Shown here: in pieces, positions 21,040-31,900 of the stretch | Position numbering within the stretch: the stretch's first letter is position 1 | How the letters are laid out: each line of letters begins with the position of its first letter | Assembly: GCA_019137255.1 (NCBI GenBank) | Contig: WPDH01000137.1 | Coordinates: 354,688-418,687 of the forward strand | DNA from: Corinectria fuckeliana | Taxonomy: Eukaryota; Ascomycota; Sordariomycetes; Hypocreales; Nectriaceae | Reading direction: 5' to 3' | DNA length: 64,000 bases | The notes under the pieces: model-generated | What the model was told of the DNA's origin: nothing | What the model saw: the letters and a program-made list of their open reading frames with translations, nothing else | The model's database searches: none | Translations under genes and position numbers: made by a program

Positions 21040-22269
21040 ATTAGGGACTTGGGTGTGAGCCAAGTATTTCGTTCAGCTTTGGGTTGCTCAGCCTGAATTC
21101 AGCCCAGTGTTAGAAGTGATAATCCGTAAGATCTTCCTCGCGATTTCACGATATCATCCGTCATAGGGAGCTAGTCATCTATCTGTTCTTAGCCTGTAGA
21201 TTTAGGGACTAGTGTAAGTGATTCTCTGTGCAGGATACCCCTGGTGCCTCCCAAATCTACTCAGTGTAGGGCTAACAAAGCATCATGGCCAGTCGGTACC
21301 GGTGCTGCGGAGGCGGAGCTGACGCTGATCTTGTCACTGCCTAGCTGGCCAATCTTGCTCCTCCTCTGTAGCAGGTGCCGGTACTTCGTACAAGAGGCAT
21401 TGCCAAGTTTTGTTACGTCCTAATTTGGCTCTAGTCGGACACGGGATAGACGGGATAGACGAGATGGAGCACGGCAGGGAAGAGCAAAGCTAGGTGGAAA
21501 CCCGGCATAAGTTGGAGCGGAGCTAAGGTACCAGGTTACGAACAGAATGGAACCAAACTAAGACACGGCACAGGTGGCGCAAAGCCAAGGTACACATCTA
21601 ATAAACCTGGAGTAGGACACGGCACGGGTGGAGCACGGCACGGGTGGTATATGGGCATTCTACAGCATGATGTCGTACACATGTAGACAGCATCTATAAG
21701 AGGTAGCTTAGCTGGTATAACCCTCTGAGACATACAGAGCTGTAGTGTCTCTCAAGCACTACAGATGAGTTGTCGGTAAGAAGCTCCCGTCATCGAGTCT
21801 CACCGCTCTTTCTTTGGTGGCTGGGAATGGGCAAGACAGCAGTGAACTTTGCCGATCGAAAGAGTCTTGAGGACACAGCCGGATCGAGAGGACGGAGTTC
21901 CAAGCTCAACTTCTAACCTTTTACAGATCTACAGTCAGACCTAGAGTACACGTAGCCATGTTCCCGGCTTCCAAATCTGAAGTCAGGACGTATGAGTAGA
22001 TCGTTCCGAGTGCAAGGGATGGAGGTCAAGCTGGGGGACACATCCAATCAATCATCTGTACTGATGTACCGTGATATTCATGCTCGTAACAGACGCGTCT
22101 CCCCGGCCAACGACGCTCCAGTCAATTCTCCAGTATTAATGTACTGTTCGTGCTACATCGTCGCGTCTCTCAGATCAACCACAGACAGACAGGCAGACAA
22201 ACAATCAAACACTCAGTCAGCCTCCTCGCCGCTCTCGTCCCCTCCCGCTTGACCCTACGCTCATTCAAA
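21040..22269. other. Intergenic between monooxygenase and aminomutase
   Basis: No supported gene. Holds a degenerate minisatellite at 21436-21649 (separate entry). The last 200 bp before 22270 are A/C/G-rich with repeated CAGACA, a probable 5' leader of the aminomutase gene. Confidence 0.5.
21436..21649. repeat. Degenerate minisatellite
   Basis: Imperfect copies of a GACACGGCACGGGTGG-like unit occur at about 21561-21577, 21616-21631 and 21632-21647, with an adjacent GGGATAGAC doublet near 21442. Spacing is irregular. No coding potential. Confidence 0.45.
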
Positions 22270-23875
22270 ATGATACGCCATCCACTGCGCATCCTCCCAC
22301 GCCGAGCAAGCCAACCAGCTGTCCTGCTCCCACGGCTCTTTTCCACAGTCCACCATTCCTCAGATCTTCAATCAAGCATCGAGAGCAGCATCAACCCCGT
22401 GCTCTTCTCCAGCCTTCCCGTCGAAGCCGAAGAGCCATACTGGAGAAAGATCCCGCGATGGCAGGCAATCGCCACCAGCCAGTTCCTCAACCACAAATGG
22501 CAGATGGCCCAGTCGGTGCAGTCGGAAAAGGCCCTCTGTGAGCTTATGCAGTCGGTGCTGCCCAGCGTCATCCCGCCGCAGAACGACATGGCCGCCCATC
22601 TCCGCATCGCCGACATTCACACGCCCGAGCAGTTCATCCAGCGCGTGCAGGAGGGCATCAAGAAGGCGCCCATGGCCGTCCGCCTGTCGCCGCATATCCT
22701 GAGCGTCATCAACTGGCAGGACCCTTTGAACGACCCGGTCCGGCGCCAGTTCATCCCGCTGTCGACGCCCCTGAACGTCGACCATCCCGCGTCCGACTTG
22801 GACCCCATACACGAGAGCAAATACTCGCCCGTCTCGGGGCTGATCCATCGATACCCAGACCGCGCTTTGTTCATGGGTGAGTTTTCTCGCTATACGGGTT
22901 GGAACTCGTGGTTCTCGAGACTGACCTGTGCCAGCCACGTCCATCTGCCCCGTCTATTGCCGCTTCTGCTTCCGCTCCTACACAATCGGCACGGAGACGG
23001 AATCCGTCAAGAAGCAGCGCTTCCTGCCCATACTGAAGAAGTGGGAGCCGCGGTTCCAATACATCGAGAACACGCCTAGCCTGAAAGACGTCGTCATCTC
23101 CGGCGGCGACTCGTATCTCCTCGAGCCCGCCCAGCTCAAGTACATCGGCGAGCGACTGCTGAGCATGCCGCACATCCGTCGGTTCAGGTTCGCCACGAAG
23201 GGACTGGCCGTGTCGCCATCGCGGCTCCTCGACCCGGACAATGAGTGGGTGTCGACCATCATCGAGCTGGAACGCAAGGCCCGCCGCATGGGCAAACACA
23301 TCTGCCTCCACACGCACTTCAACACGGTCAACGAGATCAGCTGGGTGACGCGCCGGGGCGCTCAGCGTCTGTACGAAGCTGGCGTGACGGTTCGCAACCA
23401 GTCGGTCTTGCTGAATGGGGTCAACAATACCCCGGAGCGAATGTGTGCCTTGGTGCATGCCCTAGGGGATCTCAATATCCAACCGGTGCGTTGTGGATTC
23501 TCTTTTTTTTCTTTCTCGTGAAGCAACAGTCGAATCATGCTGACAGTCGGGTTCTAGTACTACGTCTTCCAAGGCGACATCGTTCCCGGAGCCGAAGATC
23601 TGCGGACTCCGATGAGCGACAGTCTGGATCTGGAACGCGCCGTCCGCGGCCAGATTGCAGGCTTTCTTGTCCCTCAGTTCGTCTTGGATCTGCCGGCTGA
23701 GGGCGGCAAGCGATTGACTCGGGGACTAGAGAGCTATGATCGTCGCATCGGACTGTCAAAGCTCACTGCTCCTGGCCTGAAGGGCGAGCCTACGACCATG
23801 GACTACTGGGATCCGTTGTGGTCGTTGTCGGAGGACGGACGACAGGAAGTCTTACAGCGCTTTGGAAAGCTGTGA
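22270..23875 (+). CDS. Lysine 2,3-aminomutase (radical SAM/PLP), mitochondrial
   Basis: Predicted to convert L-lysine to L-beta-lysine by 5'-deoxyadenosyl-radical and PLP chemistry. Exons are 22270-22876, 22935-23485 and 23558-23875 (introns 58 and 72 nt), giving 491 residues. The first 30 residues (MIRHPLRILPRR..LLPRLFSTVHH) form a textbook mitochondrial presequence, where Fe-S clusters are assembled. The [4Fe-4S]-SAM motif is C207-x3-C211-x2-C214, with R216 two residues on, matching the carboxylate-binding Arg of the clostridial enzyme. D393 (QGDIV) and D430 (LDLPAEGGK) correspond to the two Asp that bind the lysine epsilon-amine, and K437 to the PLP lysine. The D-D and D-K spacings (37 and 7) equal those I recall for Clostridium subterminale. 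Glutamate aminomutases replace these Asp. Such an enzyme between two NRPS genes points to beta-lysine as a building block. Confidence 0.9.
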
Positions 23876-23983
23876 GAGGTTGGGAGGTAGTTTAGGACAC
23901 AAAATTGAACATGGCAAAAGAAGCATCGTAAGGGTAGGATTAGCTGCAGTTTCAACAACAAGAGGCGTGTCGAATTGTATCAA

Positions 23984-25148
23984 TCACGAAATTAATCCTC
24001 CCAAAAACGTCTTCCTGATTGCCTCCCGGTCCTTGCCAGCACCGCTTACGACCAAACTCAACGCCACTTGAAGCAGCCCATCTGCTTGATCCGCCTTGCA
24101 GGTATAGGGACCTCCGCCTTCCCAGAGAAACAGGTACATCCCGGAATACAGGGCGGACTGGAAGACCAACGCATCTTTGACCGGGCCGTATCCTCCGATG
24201 AAGCCTTGGATCATGGGGAGCGAAGCGGGACAGAATTCGAGGGAGTGTTGCACGAACAGATCTGCGACGAGCAGCGCTCGATCTTGAACGAGGATGCTAT
24301 TTACAAGTCAGCGCTGCGAGTAAACGATGTGCGGGAGCCAGAGTAGTGTTCATACTTCTTGGTGGTCAGGTCTCCGTAGATCACGTCCCGTCCTTCACCA
24401 TCCGACATCATGAGCTGCTTGCGGGCCATATCCATCACTTCTACAGAACCGCAGTGCGCAAGAATCATCTCGTCCAGCCCCTGGTGGATCATACCGTCGA
24501 TTGTCGCGTTCGAACGTAGCATTTCCAAGAGCTCTGCATCTACTTGAGACGAGCTCCAATTGTGGAAGCCAGCCAGCCATTTTCCCAAGGCCTCCCCGAC
24601 ATTTATGGCTTTCGACAGGCCCAGACTCCGGGTCCCGTCTCGGAGTCTCTCGCTACTCACAATGTCCTCCATGATCTGTGTGTTTGTCTGAGCATCAAAA
24701 TGGTACAGACGGGATGGCTGGACACGAATGTCCCGATGTATGACGGGCTGGAAACCCGGACTCCCTATGCGCCGAAGCATTTCCTGCTCGATGACCTGAA
24801 GGGGGTCCCTGTGAGTAAAGCAGACGGGAAGATCGGATGGACTTACATCACACATACACATCGACTAGTCGGCACGTGGAAATCCGGAACCCCGGAGCCG
24901 TATTCTTCTCCGTGCTTAATGATGACCGTCTGGCTGCCGTCCGACAGCGGGTGAACAAGACGGCCTCGGAACGTAAAGCTCATCATCCCGCCCGTCACTT
25001 GCACCATTTCCGAGCAGGCGTACGACGTCCGCGAAAGGCGCTGGATCAGTTCCGCGTCGAGTCCCATTTTGGTAACCTGTTTGGATGGCGATTCCGTGCT
25101 TGACGTGGCCTTTGGATGAACGGCTCGTGCTCCGTGTGGAACGAGCAT
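23984..25148 (-). CDS. Aminoglycoside-phosphotransferase-like kinase
   Basis: APH-superfamily small-molecule kinase of 347 residues, cytosolic. Exons are 25148-24858, 24795-24356 and 24296-23984 (introns 62 and 59 nt). The first junction gives PTSRCVIEQEMLRR, the family strand-helix arrangement. The second gives GDLTTKNILVQDRALLVADL, the Brenner loop with catalytic Asp at about 237, Asn for Mg and a following metal-binding Asp. The usual His before the catalytic Asp is Tyr (YGD). Start could be 25148 or the in-frame ATG at 25067. It converges with the aminomutase and diverges from NRPS2. In bacterial beta-lysine peptides of the tuberactinomycin type an APH kinase gives self-resistance. By analogy this one may phosphorylate the product or an intermediate; a general housekeeping kinase remains possible. 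Confidence 0.78.
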
Positions 25149-25931
25149 TGGCGTCCATCAGTTTCTTAATCCAAACACGAAGTACGCACTCCGTAGACGA
25201 AAACAAGATGAGGGTGACAGATCGTCTAGTTAGTAGCGCCTGGGTAACCGCGTCCCGGGTCCTGGTCTTGCAAGGATATCTGCTTCGCCTACCCCACTGA
25301 TGCGATCGCCTTTTCAAGCAAGGGTGTACTGATTGAAACAGGGCTGGCGGAGGAGGATCGACAAATCACAGAGTGCTTATAGGCGCGTAGGCATACTCCT
25401 TGGCTAGCATACGTAGTACATGTACGAACACATTACATCCCCTTGCATTTATAGTGCAACTCCATAAGCTAACTTAGACATTCCACAACTTTATCCTGTT
25501 TTCTTTTCTCTATCGAACTCTGTGGGAAAAAGAGGCAAGGACGAGAACTAGTCTCCTGCTGAACCACCCACCTGCATGGTGTCGTGTAAGGGCGATCGCA
25601 CATCGGCTATCCTCACACCGACCTTAACGACGGTGTTTCCCAAAGTAAGACAAGAAGTAAATAATTGCTAGAAAGATGGACACGGCCGGCACGCACGGCC
25701 GGATACTTGGTGATAGTTGATCAAGTGCCCATGATTTGATTTGATTTGATTCAGCGGTGAGTCAATTGCACTGTAGCAATTCCATAAGTACGGAAACTCG
25801 TAGGATCCGCGATCTAGTGACTCTCAAGGGCCTCTCACGTCCTCTTCCAGCTCCCAGCTTACACTCCTTCGCCGTTCAAGACTGTCTCCATTGTAAGTCC
25901 GTTGGAATTTGTCCACCGGGCATTTCTGGAA
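25149..25931. promoter_or_regulatory. Divergent promoter of the kinase and NRPS2
   Basis: 783 bp without a supported gene. A short TGATT repeat (TGATTTGATTTGATTTGATT) lies at about 25733-25752. An open frame from 25757 has no ATG. A possible GTAAGT donor at 25893 leaves room for an upstream NRPS2 exon, but no start could be found for it. Confidence 0.4.
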
Positions 25932-28900
25932 ATGAGCCCAGAATATGATGTCTGTTTCTTTCCCGCGCTATGCGGTAGTCACAAGCAGGGCCGTAGGACG
26001 ATCCACTCCATCGCTACTGAACATGTCACCCGCACGCTGCAGGACAATGGCGAGTCGCTTTCTGTGGCTCAAATGGTGAAGGCCTCGTGGGCGCTGTTGC
26101 TGCACCGCTACACCGACCGGCCGAGGGTCACCTTCGGATGTACCAAGCCGGGTAGCTCTACTGCTTATGTGGAGCACTGGGAGGTATCTGCTGCACCAGA
26201 TGTCATGGTCCGATGTGTTCGTGTGCACACTTGGAGTGATGGCCTCCCCAGCGAGCAACGGGCTTTCAATACATGTATCTCGGTGCGGGAGCAGTCGAGT
26301 CGAAGTGACTTGAGCCACAGCAATCACAGTCTGGTCAGTGCGGTACATGTCGAACGAAAAGTCTAGCCTACTGACTGAACATGGAATAGAGCTGCGACGT
26401 CGTTATAGGAGTCAACTGCGACCCAACAGGGCTGCACCTCTCGCTAGAGTATGCCACTTCACTGCTCGGCGACCGATACGCGTCGGAACTGCTGAGCCTG
26501 TTCACTCACATCTTCGAGAGCCAAGTCCTATCGGGGTCGTCACAAACGGATGTCCAAGCCTTGAGCGAGTCGAACCTGGGCGCAATATCCGCCTGGAACT
26601 CCCGCGACGACGAGCAAGTGCCAGATCAGTGCATTCACACCGTCATCCAAGAGCGTTGTCGTCAAACCCCAAACGCGCCCGCCGTTCGCAGCTGGGATGG
26701 CTCCTTGTCCTATGAGGAGCTTGACGGCTTGGCGGGACGGCTGCAGGCTCACCTGCAGGGCCTGGGAAGTGGCCCCGAGTCCGTCGTGCCGGTATACATG
26801 AAGAGGTCCATGTGGGTTGCGGTTTCGCTCTTGGGCATCCTGAAAGCCGGGAGCGCGTTCCTGTTGCTGGACACGTCGTACCCACTCGGTCGGACTGCCG
26901 ACATATGCCGGGAAGTAAAGGCGAGCGTCATCCTCTCTTCGGGGGCTTTGGCCGGCCGCGTCCGCCATCTCGCGGAAGATGTTCTCGTCGTTCCCGATGA
27001 GCTCGACGCGGAGACTGCCACAAGACCGCCCTTCGAAGCCAAGGTCGGCCCGCAGAATACTGCGTATCTGGCGTATACGTCAGGGTCAACCGGCGTTCCG
27101 AAGGGCATCGTCATCGAGCACCGCTGCTTCTTCGCCGGGGCTTGGGCCCACGCCAGGGCGCTGGCCATGGATCACCGGTCCCGCGTGCTGCACTTTGCCT
27201 CGTACGGATTCGACATCAGCATCTTGGACGTGCTGGTGCCGTTGGCGCTCGGGGGCTGCGTGTGCATTCCTTCGGAGCAGCAGCGGCTAGATGACCTTGC
27301 CCAGGCCATGGACGGTCTCGGAGTGAACTGGGCTTTTCTCACCCCGTCTGTAGCGCGTCGGCTGCAGCCAGACACGGTTCCGCAGCTACAGACCCTGGTC
27401 CTCGGGGGCGAGCCCATGCTCCCGACCGACATGGAGACGTGGGCGCACAAGGTTGAGTTGATGGTTGGGTACGGCCCGGCCGAGTGCGCAGTTCTCTGCA
27501 CCGCACAGGTGGCCGTCCAGGCGTCCTCGGTGAGCAATATCGGACGAGCGTATGGCGGCTCTGCATGGATCGTCTCCCCGACCCACCACCACCGGCTTCA
27601 GCCCATCGGTGCTGTCGGGGAGCTAGTCATCAGCGGCCCGGTAGTTGGACGCGGATACCTGTCGAAGACGAATACCGGCAAGGACGCTGCGTTTCTCCAG
27701 CAAGATCCAGCCTGGGCAGCGTCGTTCAAACTCCCTTCAGGCGAGCGGTTTTATAAGACGGGAGATCTGGTTCGGTATGAGGGAGACAACGGCACGCTGT
27801 GCTATATCGGACGAAAGGACCGGCAGGTGAAGATCCATGGACAGCGTGTCGAGCTGCAAGAGATTGAGCACCGGGCACAAGAACTGCAGGCTGGCATCAC
27901 GACTGCCGCAGAGGTTCTCGACCGTCCATACACGAAGGATTCCATCCTCGTACTGTTTATCAGCGATGAGGGTAGTCTACGCCACCAGACCCACGAAGAC
28001 CCTTCTGACACGACGATGAATGACTGCTTTCGTCCCACGCTGGCTCACTTACAACAACGACTCAGCGAGCGGCTGCCCCGATTCATGGTCCCGACGGTGT
28101 ATATCCCGTTGCCGTACATGCCCCTTACCGCAACTGGGAAGCTTGATCGAAAGGCCTTGCGACGTCTAGGTAGAATATTCCTGCAGTCCCAGCTCCTAGA
28201 ACGGAGTCACCAACAGAACGGCGAGGACGAAGATGAGGTTAAGGACGAAGTCGCTGGCGCAAGTGTCGAGGACACGCTGCGGCAAGTTTGCTCGCGAGTG
28301 CTCGGTCTGCATGAGTCACGGGTCAGCGTGAACGACGACTTCTTTGCATTAGGGGGAAGTTCCATGACAGCCATCGATGTGGTAGCCAAGGCCCGAGACA
28401 GTGGCCTTTCACTGAGTGTTGCCGACGTCCTGAGTCTCCAGACCTGCGCCAAGCTGGCGGCCGTGGCGCGTGGATGTGAGCCTGTGCAAGATCCAACCCG
28501 CTTTGAAATGGCCAGCAACGTCGATGAATGGCTTCGCGTTGCCAGCACGCAGAGCGGGATCCATAGGGACTCGATCGACGATATATACCCCTGCACGCCG
28601 CTCCAAGCAGGCCTTGTGTCCGTGTCGAGCAGGACCCCGGGCTTGATGGTAGCAACTTATGCCTTCAACCTGCCGCGGAGTATCGATGTGCACCGATTCC
28701 AGGCCGCATGGGAGGCTGTCGTCACCAATACCCCTATTCTGCGAACCCGCATCATCCAGCTTGACAGCAATGAACTAGTCCAAGCTGTCGTTTGCCACGA
28801 GCAAGGGTCACGATGGGAGGTAGGAAGCTGTTTGGAGGAGGTCATCGCGCTTCTCGAAGCAAAGGAAATGGCCCCCGGCCTCCCGCTGGCTCATTTCGGG

Positions 28901-31900
28901 CTCGTCCGCGGTGGAGACGGCATAGTCTCCTTTGTTCTCACCATCCATCACGCCGTCCTGGATGGATGGTCATATCTGCATTTCTGGGACGACCTGCAGG
29001 CCACGTACAACAGCACTCAACCGCTGTCTCAACGGCCGTCCTTTAGTCGCTTCATCCAGTATATCTCCCAGCAGGACTCTACAGCGGCGACGCAGTTCTG
29101 GACCCGGGAGTTCCAGGACTTACAGGCCGTCGTCTTCCCACCGCGGCCTAGTGGATGGAAGGCTCCCCAGAAATCCTCCGTTCACCGCGTTGAAATACCG
29201 ACAGCATCTTCAGACGCAGGCAAGCCTTGGGCAAGCATCATTCGCTTGGCTTGGGCTCTGCTGGTGGCCAACATCACCCACACAAACGATGTCGTCTTCG
29301 GGAGCACGGTGTCAGGCAGATCTGCTCCAGTTCCTGGCATCGATCAAATCGCAGGCCCTACTATTGCAACGTGTCCGCTTCGCGTGCAGCTCCAGCCGTC
29401 CAGGTCAGTCAAAGACACGCTGAGAGAGATGCGTCAACGCGACGCGGCGCGGATCGAATTCGAGCACACGGGGCTTCAAGCCATTCGGCAATTGTCCCCC
29501 GAGGCAGCGATAGCCGTAGACTTCCAGACACTCCTCACTATCCAGCCGCAGAAATACTGGCGTCAGTACCCAATGCTTATTGAACTCCCGCGGAACCAGG
29601 CTCAGCAGTTCAAGTTTAATACGCATATTCTCAGCATCATTGCACAGATCACCACGGACTCCATTATACTAGAAGCTGTCTTTGACGAATCGGCTCTTTC
29701 CTCGGACAAGGTCAGGCCAATATTCGACCGATTTGCGCATGTTATTCGGGAGGTTTCAAATCAGCCGAATCTTCGTCTCGGGTCTATCAAGATGATTACC
29801 GAGGAAGACGAGAAACGTCTTCACGCTTGGAACAAACCACGACTAGCACCAGATACTCATTGCTTTCACCGTCTTATTATTGCAGCTGGCCGCAAAAACC
29901 CGGGAGCGGAAGCCGTATGTGCCTGGGATGGCAGACTCACCTACGACCAGCTACTGCGTCTATCCCGTTCTGTCTCGGGGTACCTGCAGTCCCTCCACGT
30001 TAAGCCCGAGACGGTTGTCGCGGTATATATGGAGCGATCACAATGGCTGCCAGTGGCTATCCTGGGAGTTCTTCTAACAGGCGCGGCGTTCCTTCTCCTG
30101 GATCCCAGGCTGCCCACCCAACGGCTGCAGGATATATGCCGGGATGCCAGTGTTCGTATAGCTCTCACCTCGACGGTGTTGCTCTCCCAGAGCAAAGATG
30201 TGTTGCCCTGCGAGGTCTCTGTTGTCTCAACAGAGGAATCTGCTGCGAATGACCATGCATGGACTGATCCGTCGGCCACTCAGTCAAACCTGATGTATGT
30301 CATGTTCACATCGGGCTCTACGGGGACTCCCAAGGGCGTCTTGATCGAACACGGAATGTGCTGGTCGACGTTTTCAGCTTACAAGTCCAACCTCCCTTTA
30401 TCCACTGCGACTCGGATGTTGTCTCTCGCGCCCTTGTCCTTTGACATTGCTGTCCTGCAACTGCTGTTTCCGCTGGCGGCCGGCGGTTGCGTCTGCATAC
30501 CTTCAGAGGACGAATGCTTGAGCGACCTTGCCGAAGGCATCACACGGCAAAGAGCAAACTGGCTGGCCACGACGCCCTCAGTGGCCCGCACCCTGACGCC
30601 AGCAGATGTTCCTACACTGAAAACGTTGGAACTAGGGGGAGAACCTATGCTGCCGTCCGACATTGCCGTTTGGGCTGACGACGTCGACCTCTGGACATCG
30701 TATGGGCCGGCCGAGTGCGCGATCATGGTGACGAGCGGTTCAGTAAGTCGACATGCGTCTCGTTGTGTGGACTACATTGGACACGCCATCAACGGCTACT
30801 GCTGGGTCGTCAATCCGAGTGACCATCATCAGCTCCAGCCGCATGGCACCGTTGGCGAGCTGCTCGTCGGTGGCCCTGCTCTCGCGAGGGGATATCTCAA
30901 CAAGCCCGAGCAAACGGAAGAATCCTTCATCAGGCCTCCGAAGTGGACATGCGACTTCCCTTCCGCACAGTCGTCGAGATTCTACAAGACTGGCGACCTT
31001 GTCTACTACAACGCTGACGGCAGCCTTCACTATGCCGGCCGAAAGGACAGCCAGGTGAAACATCACGGGCAGAGAATCGAGCTGGCAGAGATCGAGTACT
31101 GCGCCCGGAAGTACGACTCTAAGCTCGGAGTTGCAGCCGACTTGGTTGTCTTTGCGGAACCTCACGGGGCGAGGCTGGTGCTTTTCGTCTGCGAGGGTGA
31201 GACCTCGGCAGCTCAACGCGGCAGAGGAACAAACGGTATGCCCCTAACCCTGATCAGCTCCTCTGACGGTGCCCTCCACGAGGAACTACGATCACACCTC
31301 GCACAGAGCTTGCCGGGGTTTATGGTGCCCGCCATGATCATCCCCGTCGAGCATCTCCCGCTGTCGCAGAACGGGAAACTCGACCGCCGGCGTCTGCGAA
31401 CCGAGGCGGCACGGTTAGACCACACATCACTGCACCGCCTCGTGGCGCAACCGCCGACGAAGCGATCGCCAACCTCGGAGCAGGAGTCGACGGTCCGAGG
31501 CATATTCGCACGGGTTCTCGGGCTTGATGAGAACACCATTGGCGTAGACGACTGCTTCTTCGCCCTGGGCGGTGACTCCATCACTGCGATGCGAGTCCTG
31601 TCTCTGTGCCGCGAAGCCAGTCTCTCGCTGAAGATGGCCCAGCTCCTGAAATACAAGAGCGTGGCGGGTGTTTGCCAACAGGCGCGGGTTGCGACTTCAC
31701 ACTCCCGGAAACCCATCGCAGAAGTTCCTGGCCAGTGGTTTCCCCTAAGTCCGATCCAGCAGATGTTCGTGCATCACACGCCGTCTCTCGACATGCGGTT
31801 CAACCAGAGCTTTTTCGTCAAGGTCAACTCGGCGTGGTCCGACTCTGACTGGCATCGAGCTGTCCGGTCTATCATGCAACGCCATTCCATGCTGCGAAGT

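Noticed and set aside
22270..23875. EpmB-type or glutamate 2,3-aminomutase identity for the radical SAM gene
   Set aside because: Both Asp that bind the lysine side-chain amine are present at the expected spacing, the protein has the length of full aminomutases, and no EF-P modification partner is near.
25757..25945. An upstream coding exon of NRPS2
   Set aside because: The frame opens at a GTG, has no ATG, and its peptide shows no condensation-domain motif; kept only as a possibility.
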